DNA of 64,000 nucleotides from Scleroderma bovista (lineage: Eukaryota; Basidiomycota; Agaricomycetes; Boletales; Sclerodermataceae): positions 1-64,000 of the forward strand of contig JAYMGJ010000370.1 in the NCBI GenBank assembly GCA_037178675.1, in the 5' to 3' direction. How positions within the stretch are numbered: position 1 is the first letter of the stretch; the number at the start of each line of letters is the position of its first letter. Positions 1-12,210 of the stretch are shown here, piece by piece. Under the pieces are notes generated by a model. It was not told where the DNA came from. It saw nothing but the letters and a program-made list of their open reading frames with translations, and searched no databases. A program made the translations under genes and the position numbers.

Positions 1-1367
1 CTCACTGGGAGGTACTCAGCACTGATCAATGCGACCCCTTTCTTCTTATCTCGGCTCGTCGGTAGTCCCATGCGAACGACGTTCAGTTCCTATCAGGCGA
101 GCGCGTTCACAATCACTGGTGTACTCTCCCAGGCATACTACACAGTGACGTCCAAGCAGGTCGGTAATGCGTCCTTTGAAACTTTAGTCTCGCGATTTAC
201 TCCACTGTTGCAGGCCTCCAATTCACGTCGTGTATTCCTGTCCATCATTATCCTCACTAGCTTTCTGTTCTTGATATTCTTCAGCACGTTCATTCACATC
301 AATCCATCACCATTCTTTTCATTCGTGCTCTTCAGTTCAGTCTGGATGTCCGCATCTGGAGCATGCCTGTCAACTGCTATCTTCGCAGCGGCAGCTTTAC
401 TTGGACGACCATACATGCAGATCATGGTCTCTGGGCAGGCTGCGGTTGGCGTGGTTGTGAGCACAGTTCAGCTGGTCAGTGCAGCAATATCTGTTTGGGG
501 TGCATCTCCAGAGGCCATTGCCGCCTTCATCGCAGGCGGCGGTATTGGGGAGGGCGTGGCCGAGGAACAGGCTGCACGGATTTTCTTTGGAGTATCTGTT
601 TTATTTATGGCCTCGACCTTGTCAGCGCACCTGTGGTTGACGAGGCAGCCACTGTACAAGTCAACCGTTGGCCGTGCTGGCCTGCACAAGCATCAAGCTA
701 CCATAGAAGATACCGATGAACATCGTGGCCTTATTGCCGTTGGGCCAAGTGCCTCGCCATCTGACTCGGCGTCAGATGTGCTGCGAGTTTTCAAAGCTAA
801 CTTCATTTTTATGTTTTCAGTTGCATACACTTTTACGGCCACTCTGGTTCGTACGCCGATTTGTTGTGTCCGTGCCATTCTCATTGTCTTGGCCAGGCTA
901 TATACCCTTCCATCACAGTTTCGGTGCTACCGACAAATCCGAATGTGCACCCGCTCCTTTTTGCCGCTGTCCACTTCGTGGCATTCAATATAGGGGACTT
1001 TCTGGGGCGGTACATCTGCGCGTTCCCGCGCCTGATTGTCTGGTCGGCTCACAAGATTCTGGCGATATCCTTACTGAGGACTTTATTCATTCCTATCGTC
1101 CTTCTCTGCAATGTCCAACGCCCGACAGCAACGGCTCCTCCCATCATCAGTTCCGACGTGCTTTATATCCTCATCATGCTAGCCATCGGATTGACCAACG
1201 GTTATAGCAACACAATATGTTTTCTGGCTGCATCGTCGATAGAACACAATCACAGGCTAAAGGGTTACGAAGACATGGATATTGCGGCTACCCTCATCGG
1301 ATTTCTTATTGTTGTTGGACTGGCAATCGGGTCACTGCTTAGTTTTGGTGTCCGTTCCGCAATGTGA
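1..1367 (+). CDS. FUN26: Equilibrative nucleoside transporter (ENT/Fun26 family), C-terminal part
   Basis: The 5' end lies outside the window, because the frame is already open at base 1. Two exons are seen, 1-846 and 897-1367, joined across a 50-nt intron in phase 0. The protein is mostly hydrophobic segments. The stretch ATPFFLSRL and the following SPMRTTFSSY match the conserved early loop of ENT permeases, and YMQIMVSGQAAVGV matches the conserved helix around TM4-5. After a hydrophilic loop (about 680-790) come the C-terminal helices with YPSIT and FNIGDFLGR, both typical of the family. ENT proteins move nucleosides or nucleobases through membranes; fungal Fun26 acts at the vacuole. Family assignment is firm; substrate and membrane are inferred from the family. 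Confidence 0.9.
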
Positions 1368-1468
1368 GATTGGTTTATAGAAGTAACATATACAAATGGC
1401 TTGTGAAGTGCGACCCAACAACTCGGTCGCGTGGTATGCAGTAGTTCAATACTCAGATATGAAGCCCT

Positions 1469-2052
1469 CTATCGTATGGTGTTGGTTGGAGTACCTGGTA
1501 AGCGAGGTGCAAGGGTCTTAGCCTGGGTTACCTGTCTCCGTCTCCGATGCTCTGCAACTCTGAGAGAAAATATATCGCGGTGAAGGACGTAGCGTTGATG
1601 CGTCGGTGTCGGGGCAGGAGTTGATTGACCCGATGCTGCAGCAGCAGGTCGAGTTTCTTGGGTAGTCTCTTCAGGTAGTTTCCCCTTTCCCTCCTCTTCT
1701 TTCCCTTCCTCACGTTTCTCTTTCTCTTTCTCTTTCTCTTTCTCCTTCTTTTTCTTCTGCTTCTCTTCCCACTCCTGCTTTGCCTTCACAATCTCCTCGG
1801 CACTCGGGCTGGCTTTCTTCGTATCAGGCTCATTGACACGGGTAGCGAAACCAGGGTCTGTCAGATGGACGGGACAGGTGTAAAGGAAATCCGTCGTGTC
1901 GATTGTTGCTAGCACGGCAGTTGTGGGCTTGTAGCAGATGAAACATGATTTCGCTGTCGCTGCAGTCTAAAGCGTGCTCTGCTCGGGAGAAATGTGGAAC
2001 CTAGAGGATGTAGTGCACTTACTCGCTTGTAGTAAAGGTTTGGGAAGGACAT
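1469..2052 (-). CDS. VFA1: Vps4-associated protein 1 (Vfa1)
   Basis: There are two exons: 2052-2023 (ten codons beginning MSFPNLYYKR) and 1966-1469, with a 56-nt GTAAGT...TAG intron in phase 0. The predicted product is 175 aa. The N-terminal Cys pairs (CFICYKP and later CPVHL) and the DPGFA motif are the Vfa1 signature. A long Lys/Glu-rich stretch, likely helical, occupies the middle, and the C-terminus is basic. Yeast Vfa1 binds the MIT domain of the AAA ATPase Vps4 and raises its activity in ESCRT-III disassembly at endosomes. The charged middle is partly encoded by a hexanucleotide repeat. The gene is divergent from the formaldehyde dehydrogenase gene across 144 bp. Confidence 0.87.
1715..1744. 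repeat. (TTTCTC)5 hexanucleotide microsatellite inside VFA1
   Basis: Five perfect copies of TTTCTC, read on the minus strand as alternating Lys and Glu codons in the charged middle of Vfa1. Length change here would add or remove KE pairs without shifting the frame. Confidence 0.9.
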
Positions 2053-3981
<1,929 letters not shown>

Positions 3982-4168
3982 ATTACTCCACCAACGAAAC
4001 AATGGCGAAATGCATCACATTCCGTTTCAACAACGATCGGCCCGTTACAAACAATCAGTAAAATTTAGCATAACTAGTTAAGCCATGTGCATGAAACCTA
4101 GGTGAGGTATAGATAACAGAGTACCTGTTGTAAATTAGCAACAACGAAAACATCCTTGTCCACACTAC

Positions 4169-5773
4169 CTACACCGCACGACTGATCAGCCGCCGATTAT
4201 TCCCAGTCACAGCATCCCATAATATACCCAGCGCTGTGTTGATTTCTCGTCTCCGCGTGCGCGACTTCCTCCAAGCTAGCTTGAGTAATCCAAGGACCGT
4301 TAACGTGAAGGATAGGTCTAGACACAACCGCCGGACTATCACCAGAATAGGTGATTGATTTTCGCTCCGCAATATGAAGAGAAGAAGAATCTTCAAGTAC
4401 TGGCTACCCTGTAACAGCGGTCTCAGCACATAGGCCCATAGGCCCATGTCGTCTACGTCCCACTCGAAACCATCTGATTGGTTCCTTGTGGGGCTTCCTC
4501 GCCCCGACGAGCTCATAGACGGCATGGAAGCCAAGGGCCGCTGAGGTTGTGTTATTGAACCCTCGAGGGCATCGAGGCGTTCTGTCAAAGCCGCCAAATG
4601 TGCTTGGACGTTCTCAACGGCCAATTCGAGAGGTACAGTTGTGCATCGTAATGGTGGGGGCATGACTTGACTCATATGATGTGGCAGAGTGGAGTGCGCC
4701 TGTGGACTTTGCGCGCGCGAGGGTGACGGGAATGTTCCGGGAAGAGTTGCAGATGCGGTGGATGGATGTAGAGAAGTCGACGCTATTGATGCCGACTGAG
4801 GATCTTCGAAAGCGGATTCTGATTCATAAAGAGGGAGCGGTTGCATGGCGTGTACGCTTGCGCGACGTGGGGGTGGTGACGTTGCAATCATGCTCGTAAG
4901 AGGCGTGCGGTATCGTGAAGATATCGAGGAGAGAGGTCGAGCTGATGGTTCACGCAAGGATGGCAGTTCGCCTGCTTCATCGTCACTCTCACTTGCGCCC
5001 GAGCACTCCTCGGATGCATCGGCATCGAACTGCTGAATCTTGTCGCGTGTTCCAGGAGGCTCAGAGATGAATGAAGATGGTAAGAGAGGTGAGTTGTTGG
5101 AAGTGGTGGAACCAGACGAGTTGGACCCCGATGATGTTGGCCTAACTAGAGAATCTGGAGAGGGGTGTCAGTCGTGGGTATGAAGAATGAGAATTCGACA
5201 TACGTCCTAGGACAGGATTCTGCGGAAGCGAATATGATTGCAGTTCGTTGATAAGGTCTTGGGCTGCCGTCGTGTCAGAGTGCCTGCCTAGAGTCTTAGG
5301 AATGTCAGTACCACCCGAGCTAGCTGATCCACAAGTATCTATACCTTGAGCAGAGCGTCTACATATCGCCATTTTGCTTCGTGAGATTCCATGTCTTTGA
5401 GCTTTGCCCAAGCATCCCTATAAAGTGGGGTTACGTTGATCTGGGAACAAGAGCACAAAGGCGCACCATTTTGCACGCCCAAGCATGTCCAAGAGACCAG
5501 GGCGAGAAGAGTTTACGTTTCCAAGAGTAGCTGGGGAGACAAGAGAGTCAAATGTGGTCCTGCGTTCCTCGTCCAGCACAAAGTACCTTGCTTGTACAAG
5601 CTGCATATGCGACGAGACTTGGTCAGTATCCTTGGGAAACAGTGGGCAAGGACGTACCTGTACATGGTGAGTTTGTCTTCGTATCCCGTCTGTATTGGTC
5701 CGGTCTTTGGGAGACCTTGGACTATCTCTACTGCCCGACTGAACTGGGCGTCGATGAGGTGCCGAGAGTCCAT
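4169..5773 (-). CDS. Tail-anchored acyl-CoA-binding protein (ACBD4/5, Atg37-like)
   Basis: About six exons on the minus strand. The first four or five encode an acyl-CoA-binding domain: FSRAVEIVQGLPKTGP, then YKQ, then GRAKWDAWAKLKDM, with the conserved Tyr/Lys pocket residues and the KW...W core. A Ser-rich linker follows, then a short acidic stretch, a coiled-coil-like segment (LAALTERLDALEGS) and, near the C-terminus, a hydrophobic segment (LDLSFTLTVLGLLKLAW) followed by basic residues. This order, N-terminal ACB and C-terminal membrane anchor, matches ACBD4/5 and fungal Atg37, which sit in peroxisomal or ER membrane and bind long-chain acyl-CoA; Atg37 acts in pexophagy. Localisation is inferred. 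Start chosen at the ATG 10 residues before the domain; an upstream in-frame ATG 14 codons earlier is possible. Confidence 0.83.
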
Positions 5774-6107
5774 TGCTATCGTCGTGGAGTTCGAGCAAGG
5801 CGAATGAGTGGGCACCTGGAACCGAGAAGAATGTGACAGCCCTGTGACACATTCCTCAAAGAATCACATGCAATTAAATTCTAACATGTATGTACCAGTC
5901 CTAGGTAGAGTCCAAGGAAGACAGTCGTTCCCCTATGCGGGACAAGTTCAGTTGACTGGAAAGATCTATACTGATGTCCCTGCATCTTTAACTGCCTTTA
6001 CAACCTCCCGGCAGGCGAGTGGCAGCGAGAAAATACGTGTCTGCAGCCAGTGTTGCGAGCAGTATGAGCATGCAAGCCTTTAAACATAGCGCACAACGTA
6101 CGTGATG
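5774..6107. other. Intergenic, no gene seen
   Basis: These 334 bp lie between the start of the acyl-CoA-binding protein gene and the stop of the mS34 gene, both on the minus strand. They should hold the promoter of the former and the 3' UTR of the latter. Short open frames here show no family features. Confidence 0.5.
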
Positions 6108-6491
6108 TCATGAACACCCGCTCATCCAGTTGTATTTCAATGAACCAGGGATGAGCTCTTCATGCGGGCTCACCATTTTCCCTAAGCATCCATCAGCTGA
6201 AGTCGAGTAGTGGTAGCATGGCTGGCACTCACCTTTCCAAACCAACCTTCCCCATGCCTTCCCGTGCTTACCCTCAAGCTTCAACTTTGTCCTGGTCACC
6301 TGCCAATAGCAGCCATGGATGCCCTTCTGCGACCATCTGGATTGATGCACAACTTTGCCAACACCGTCATGTGGGTATCTCGACAGCACTTGGTAGAGAT
6401 TTCCTGACTTCGTTTGCAGTGACGGAGGGAGCTCCTTTGGGAGCAGTGTGAGGATAGCGCGGGTCGCATTGGGCGATAGCTTGAGACCCAT
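6108..6491 (-). CDS. Mitochondrial small ribosomal subunit protein mS34
   Basis: Two exons, 6491-6233 and 6181-6108, split by a 51-nt GTGAGT...TAG intron in phase 1, give a 110-aa protein. The core reads GVGKVVHQSRW, then CYWQVTRTKLKLEG, then KHGKAWGRLVWKGK, which is the MRPS34 signature (GVG..V, CYW.vTR and HGKAWG). It ends with KYNW close to the family's terminal HDW. mS34 sits on the body of the mitochondrial small subunit. The start at MGLKLSP is chosen because upstream in-frame sequence would run into the divergent neighbour. It shares an 83-bp upstream region with a GatC-like gene, so both partners serve mitochondrial translation. Confidence 0.8.
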   Translation of the reverse strand: MGLKLSPNATRAILTLLPKELPPSLQTKSGNLYQVLSRYPHDGVGKVVHQSRWSQKGIHGCYWQVTRTKLKLEGKHGKAWGRLVWKGECQPCYHYSTSADGCLGKMVSPHEELIPGSLKYNWMSGCS

Positions 6492-6574
6492 CACAATATG
6501 CTTGCTCAGTGTTTCTGCAGAATACGGTTTTCGCGTGCGTTTTCCCACGGCCGTCTCTCTTGCAATAACCGTCC
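6492..6574. promoter_or_regulatory. Short divergent promoter region mS34 / GatC
   Basis: Only 83 bp separate the two start codons, so the genes must share control DNA. Both products are predicted mitochondrial translation factors. No named motif was identified. Confidence 0.5.
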
Positions 6575-7054
6575 ATGCTGATAGGAGCAACAAGACGTTG
6601 TGGACGCTATCCACGGACGAGAATATACAGGCGACTGGTATCAAAACCAGCTGTCGACACGGACGAATGCGGAATCCCCGTCAAACCGACCTGGTCTGTC
6701 AACGAACTGCTCTCTTCGTACCCCACTCCATCCATATCCTCCGCCACTCTCCGGCGTCTTCATGAATTATCTGCTCTCGTACCTCCTGAAGAAGGCACAC
6801 CTGAACATGAAAAAATGCGTCGAGAGCTCGAGCACCTAGTCAGACTTGTCGAAGCTGTCAAACTCGTCAAGGTTGACCGCCACGCGGACGATACGATTCC
6901 CGACGGTCGGATATGGGCTCAGGGGAAAGGAATACCTTTGAAGGAGGATGCTTCTCGCGTAAGAGACGACGAAAAGCGAGGGAGAGACTTGCTCAAGCTT
7001 GCCAGTCGAACCCTGGATGGAATGTATGTCGTGGAGACCGACAGACAAAGATAA
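6575..7054 (+). CDS. gatC: Mitochondrial Glu-tRNA(Gln) amidotransferase subunit C (GatC-like)
   Basis: Single exon, 159 aa. The first 25 residues hold many Arg and no acidic residue (ATRRCGRYPRTRIYRRL), a good mitochondrial presequence. CGIPVKPTWSV opens the mature part. A helical region follows (LRRLHELSAL ... ELEHLVRLVEAVKLV) that fits GatC, then LKLASRTLDGMYVV near the end, like the terminal FFVV segment of GatC. GatC supports the GatAB heterodimer that turns Glu-tRNA(Gln) into Gln-tRNA(Gln) in mitochondria. A GT inside the final codons could in theory begin an intron, but the uninterrupted reading looks natural. GatF-type fungal subunits carry a related segment and cannot be fully excluded. 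Confidence 0.75.
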   Translation: MLIGATRRCGRYPRTRIYRRLVSKPAVDTDECGIPVKPTWSVNELLSSYPTPSISSATLRRLHELSALVPPEEGTPEHEKMRRELEHLVRLVEAVKLVKVDRHADDTIPDGRIWAQGKGIPLKEDASRVRDDEKRGRDLLKLASRTLDGMYVVETDRQR

Positions 7055-7243
7055 TCACACGCACAAGCAGCCGAGGCAGCGGTATGTGAGATGACGTTTC
7101 AATGTAGCATACTCAACGCGTCTCGAAAGGTCTGTTCAAACCATCGAGTACAAAGATGAAAACGGAAACACGATATATTATTGCAGTGACACACAGGATA
7201 CAGTTGTGGTATCTAAAAGGGAGCTGTAATATAGTAGCAAACT

Positions 7244-7958
7244 TCATACAGTGGCGAGCTGGCTGTGACCACCGGTGGACCCGAATCCATTGGTACCTCT
7301 GGCAGTGTCGTCGAGACTCTGCTTAACACATAAATATGCTTCGGACATCGCGGTACGAGTAAACGTACCTCAACTTCTAGTACTTGTGGGGTATAGATTC
7401 TCTCCAGGATAAGTTGGGCGATGCGGTCACCCTCGTGGACTGGGGGGCTATCAGGGTTACCTGTCGTGACAAGGTGGGGTAACACGCACCTTCGAAATTT
7501 TTGTCTGAAAGGTTGTAAAGAAGAACGAACAGTGGACCACGGTAGTCTGCATCAACAACACCAGCGCCAGTATCGATCATGAATTTCGAAGCTGGGTTCT
7601 CTTGTCATTGAAGCCCTTTGACCATGGGTGGGTCTACGTACCGAGGCCACTTCGAGGGGCGACGCGTCCATATGTGCCTAGTGGCACGGCTATTGAGATC
7701 TGGGTGTCTATGAGAGCCTTTCCGTGGGCCGGAATGACTTTATTTTCAGCACTGCATGAATGTCTCGGGTCAGATGCAGCAGATACGCGTGTATACGACG
7801 CGTTACCTGTACAAGTCATAGCCTGCTGCGAGAGCAGATCCACGGGTGGGCAGCTTTGCCTTGTCGGATAATCTCTTGACGCGAAGTTGGGTGGCAGTCA
7901 AGTCGACAGAGTCCTGAGACATTCTGCGTTTCTTGGGTTGGTGGTGGTCGACAGTCAT
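7244..7958 (-). CDS. DUT1: Deoxyuridine 5'-triphosphate nucleotidohydrolase (dUTPase)
   Basis: Five exons (7958-7807, 7751-7642, 7591-7490, 7439-7369, 7318-7244) give 169 aa, the standard trimeric dUTPase length. The conserved motifs appear in order: AGYDLYS, PRSGL, the GVVDADYRG loop that binds uracil and the catalytic water, EGDRIAQLI, and the C-terminal arm [10 protein letters not shown] that closes over the triphosphate. The N-terminus has QPKKRR, a likely nuclear import signal. The enzyme makes dUMP and keeps uracil out of DNA. It is divergent from an unknown gene with only 60 bp between start codons. Confidence 0.95.
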
Positions 7959-8018
7959 GATGTGGCTCGTGACGCGACGCGTCGTTGAAAGTCATCGACT
8001 GAGTTTGAATTCATCTTC
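7959..8018. promoter_or_regulatory. Very short divergent promoter region DUT1 / unknown gene
   Basis: Sixty bp separate the dUTPase start from the start of the next plus-strand gene. It contains repeated GACGCG-like sequence (GTGACGCGACGCGTCG), which includes ACGCG cores like those of MluI cell-cycle boxes. That reading is suggestive only. Confidence 0.45.
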
Positions 8019-9693
8019 ATGGACCTGTCTCAACAGGAGCTTCCACTGACTGCGTATTTTTCCAAGGGCACTTCTCAGAAACGGAAAAACACAGCTGGTG
8101 AACGCTCGTCCAAGCGGGCGAAAGCAGGAGATGCACAGAGCACCCCCTCGCTGCTGACGCGTCGTGCTAAACCACGGGTAAATGCCACTCAGTTGCAGAC
8201 TCCTGCTACCTCAACCCGAAAGCATGGGCCACGTACGAGTATTCGGTCTGTGGAAGATGTATCTCCAAGGCCACCGGTTCATCGCAAGCCATGCGAAATT
8301 GATCTCACCTTAAGTGACTCTGGCGAGACACTTGCAGAAGCACCCCGGCAGGCCCGAAAGGATGGAGAAGTGATCAGTGTTCCCCCTCCTTTGGCCACTC
8401 CCTCTAGCAATGAAGTCACACGGAAAGAGGTAGTGGATGCCAATCGCCGACTTCTTCAGACCTCCCATACATGTCTTCCTACTCCCAGTACAACTGTACG
8501 GAAACTAACTGCACCTAAACCCACACATTCCCCGCCGGAAGATTCTCCGACTGCCGTTCGTTTACGACCATCCAAGTTAAACATTGCATCTGCTGTCTCG
8601 CATACACGCCCTGTTCCATTCGATAAGCCCGTTTCCCACCATAGTACCACGATTAATAACTTGGACAAGTCCAAGCGCTGTGATGATGACAATCCTTTCA
8701 CTTTGCCTGTAAATAAGCAACCGCCGGTTCCCCATGAAAACTGGACCCAGCGGGCACCTCTGAAACTCACTGCAACCAGATCTAACTCTGACGTACCTGC
8801 AGCAGACGGGGGTGCACATACTACGTCATTTCAAATGGTGCCTTCTTCGCAGAGTCAATACTTGCTACCTCTCGAGGCAACTCCGACACGGAACAGAATT
8901 ATTCGTCATGATGACATCGTTCCAGGCTCACAGACCCAGGAGGAGGGCGAAATATTTATAGGATTGGCACCTTATTCTTTCCACAAGAGTTCTGCAAAGG
9001 AGTCGATCAGAAGACAGTCGTTAACAACGCAAGTCATTCCTTAGTCTCTTGGATATTGCTGCTAATGTTGTTTTTAGAGATGACTCTGATCCTGCATATA
9101 GACTCACAGCTTCCACAGTGCAGACCCCTCAGCCTCAAAGTGCTTCCTGCAGTGGATCACACGAGCCAAATGTTGCTCCCCGACAAGACCTCAGCAAATC
9201 TCCTTTACACAAATCTCCCACACGATGTAAACGAGGATCTCAATCTCGTGCACGCGCACGCTCTCCTTCGTCTCATACACTCTCGCGTGAAGATTCCATG
9301 GATGTCCCTCCCATACTTGGAGACGAATCTGCAACGGAGCCAGAATCTGATACTGAAATCCAGGAGTGTCTGGATGCCATCAGACGAAGACGGGTAGAAC
9401 GAGCACCCATCCCTTCTCCGTCCCGTTCTGGAGCTTCGCGACCATTGATATCCCCGCTTGTTTCTCCTGTGGGACGACGATACACCACCGAACCTTCTAT
9501 CTCAGGTTCTTTGGAGGCCCTTATGCAAGATGGAGCAGGAATGAGCATCCCTGGGATAAACACGTCAAGTTGCGATCGAAGAAGCCTCGGCAGACGGTCG
9601 GCACCTTTTCCTTCTGTGGTTCGGGACTTCATGGACATGTTTACGGGGGATGGGAGTTATCCGGATGACTTCCCAGAGTCCCTCCGCATATAG
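8019..9693 (+). CDS. Unknown Ser/Pro/Thr-rich protein, possible PIP-like N-terminus
   Basis: Two exons, 8019 to about 9022 and about 9088-9693; the donor is either of two GT sites a few bases apart (CA|GTCGTT or TC|GTTAAC) joined to a TAG acceptor after a GCTAAT branch site. The product is roughly 535 aa, low complexity, rich in Ser, Pro and basic residues, with KKRKNT and SSKRAK clusters that look nuclear. The N-terminus ELPLTAYF resembles a PCNA-interacting peptide without the usual Gln. A short SQSQYLLPLEATPTR segment and a C-terminal SVVRDFMDMF helix may be conserved. I do not recognise the family. It is divergent from dUTPase, and its downstream side borders the transposon. Confidence 0.65.
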
Positions 9694-9848
9694 AGTATCG
9701 GGTCACGCATCAGCATGTGTGCGAACTCCTTACTATAACCTGTATCCCTATAATTTTCCTGCACTTACCCAAAAGCCATACAGGGAAGTCATTGCGTATT
9801 AGGTATATAATCGTCCAAAATTTGTCTCTGGCAGTTTTGGTTGTGAAG

Positions 9849-9857
9849 AAATTTCTC
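9849..9857. repeat. Left target site duplication, AAATTTCTC
   Basis: This 9-bp word directly precedes the left inverted repeat and is repeated perfectly just after the right one, at 15022-15030. Confidence 0.9.
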
Positions 9858-9968
9858 TAGTCTGGATACCAGACTGTCAAAGGAGCTTGGGCAATAAGCT
9901 GTTGTTAGACAGTCTGGTAAATCTGGGTTTGAATTCATAGGGCTGCGCGGGTGGCCTGTGTCACATGA
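9858..9968 (+). repeat. Left 111-bp terminal inverted repeat
   Basis: It matches the reverse complement of 14911-15021 at 109 of 111 positions; the two differences are both T/C. The outer 60 bp hold three copies of AGTCTGG: forward at 9859-9865, inverted at 9869-9875 (together a 17-nt palindrome), and forward at 9911-9917. These look like binding sites for a transposase. The inner half is GC-richer (GGGCTGCGCGGGTGGCC). Confidence 0.95.
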
Positions 9969-10056
9969 CTTCTGGCCAATGAAACAATGCCATATTTGCA
10001 CGTGAGAAATAAAAAATATAATCAAAATCATATTGTTAAGTGACGCATCTACGTCG

Positions 10057-12204
10057 ATGTGTTCTGACGCCTCTCCTACAACAATGGACGTGTCCACCAT
10101 TAACAATACGATTATGAACAGCAACCTGGGAGCCCTCAAATACATCGCATTTCAGCTATTGGATGATCGCCTGCCCTCCGACTACATTTCAAGTCTGAAA
10201 TCTGATCAAGACAAGATAGATACACTTCGTGCATGCTTGATCGTCTATATCCTCACAGCGACGAAGATTGTACCGCGTTCTTTTCAGCTTCAAGCATCAC
10301 TCGCAACACTGAATGGCCGTGATACGATTGTAACAGCTGGTACAGGAAGTGGCAAGACTTTATGCCTACTCATTCCGCATTTACTTCGGCCAAATTCCAT
10401 CTCAATCACGATTTCGCACTCAAACATCTTCAGGCCACTCAGGTGATGTCTTCTACAATTCCTGGATTTACTTGCACACGAGACGGTGCTGTGTGAGTAG
10501 GTACGGGAGTCCCAGGCATATGGGATTAACACGATCGCGATCAATGAAGACACACCAAATGACCAAAAGCTCTGGGAGGTGAGTGTGGTCTGGTTTAAGA
10601 GTGTATCGCTAAGTGCTCTAGGCAATCCGCTCGGGCTACTACCGACATCTTCTTGTCTCACCCGAGCAACTTGGAATATATAATGGCCACCTCCCACGTC
10701 TAGCACGACTCATTCGGCAAGATCGCAGATTTGTTCAGCATATTAAGTGGGTCCATGTTGACGAGGCACATAATATCTACACAGCTGGCCTTCCACATCA
10801 CGGCAAAGAACCCTTCCGACCCACATATGGTAAACTGGATGAGTTTCATATTCTCCTTTCCAAGGGAACTCCATTTCAAGCTTTATCAGCGACACTCCCA
10901 CTTCATATACTCAGTGCTGTCAAACACGAGCTCGGCATTCAACCAGATCACCTGGCCATTCGACTTTCTGTAAATTGTCCTAACATCACATACGCTACAA
11001 CAATGATCGTTGGCGGCACGCGTAGCTTTCGTAATTTTGATTGTTTGATTCCGGCTCACTTCCACCCGCCCATGGAGATTCCGAAAACGCTGATATTCCA
11101 CGACTGCAAACAGGAAGCAACAGACGCTGCCTCATACAATGATGCTCGACTGCCACCTGGCCTCCGAAATATGGGCATTGTCAAACACTACCACAGCGAC
11201 ATGTCCACTGAATACCTTCAGCAAACATATGACAATTTTGCTTCTCCTGATGGTCGCTGTCGCATTCTTCATGCCACAGCTGGTGCCTCAACCGTAAGTG
11301 TACTCTTATATTACTGTTAAATTAAATTCCCTTCAAGGGCCTTGATATCCCTGGAGTACGCATTGTCATTCAGTATGGCATCTGCCAAAACATGTCCGAT
11401 ACTATTCAGCGTGCAGGCCGTGCCGTTCGAAATCCTGACATGGATGGTCTTTTTCTTGAAATGGTTGAACCATGGGTGCTCGACATCCCCCTTTCGAATA
11501 CAGGCCTTGATTGGAGTGATCCCGACCAGCCGAATGTTTTGCCACTGAAGAAAACTTCATCCAAGCAAGAACGGACGAGTCGTGCTTCCCTGCATTTTGT
11601 CAGATCCGAGACGTGCCTACGGGAATTCATTGCAAGATATGTTGATGACCAGACAGAGTCGGGTAGGCGAAACTAAGACACATGAACTAACTACTAATGA
11701 TTTTGAGCCTCAGCCTTTTCAGCTCGATGGTGCTGTGACCGGCACCCTGACAGCGATTTTTATCTCTCTAGATTCTTTCTTGGCAAGTTCTGCACAGGGA
11801 CACTCAGTGACGAAGACTTGGAGCCAAAGGCATCGAGCAAACGAAAACGCAGTCAGGTTCGTCAGAAGGAAGATCGTGAGCCGCTTTTGAGGAAGCTTGT
11901 GGAGTGGCGGGAGTTGGCTTGTGTGAAGAGCCCTTATGACTTAGCAATCCCAGTCTCCTGGGTTTGCAGCGACAACATACTCCAGAGACTCAGCAAAGTG
12001 CACCCAAGCCAACTTGGCTCGCTTCAAGACATCGTAGCGCTTCTTGACGAAACTGAGGAGTGGGGGGAAACAATTGGGGTGCAAATATTTGATGTCATAT
12101 GTTGCTTTGATCGGGAACAGAGTACAAAAAAGCCAGGTCGCACGAAGAGAAGTAAAGTTTCATTGTCGAAAACTGGACTGACTTTTATACATTATGTTCC
12201 GTAG
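10057..12204 (+). CDS. RecQ-like ATP-dependent DNA helicase of the transposon, one frameshift
   Basis: Five exons: 10057-10442, 10501-10578, 10622-11293, 11338-11662 and 11714-12204. Their summed length, 1,952 nt, is one base short of a whole number of codons. The frame breaks near 10417, inside the RecQ motif Ia region, where one base appears deleted; no GT site there allows an intron. Otherwise the superfamily 2 motifs are intact: Walker A TAGTGSGKT (about 10334), the DEAH box VDEAHN (about 10756), the SAT motif LSATLP, and motif VI QRAGRAVR (about 11405). The SPEQLG segment is RecQ-like. A CCD.H segment in the last exon may be a remnant zinc-binding region. The protein would be about 650 aa. 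It may unwind DNA during transposition (inference). Confidence 0.82.
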
Positions 12205-12210
12205 TCAACA

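Noticed and set aside
6492..6644. N-terminal extension of mS34 starting at about 6644
   Set aside because: It would overlap the presequence of the divergent GatC gene, and the extra residues are not like a mitochondrial presequence.
10400..10500. An intron to explain the frame change in the transposon helicase
   Set aside because: No GT donor lies between the Walker A motif and the shift that would keep motif I; the frame resumes after a single missing base, so a deletion or base-call error fits better.
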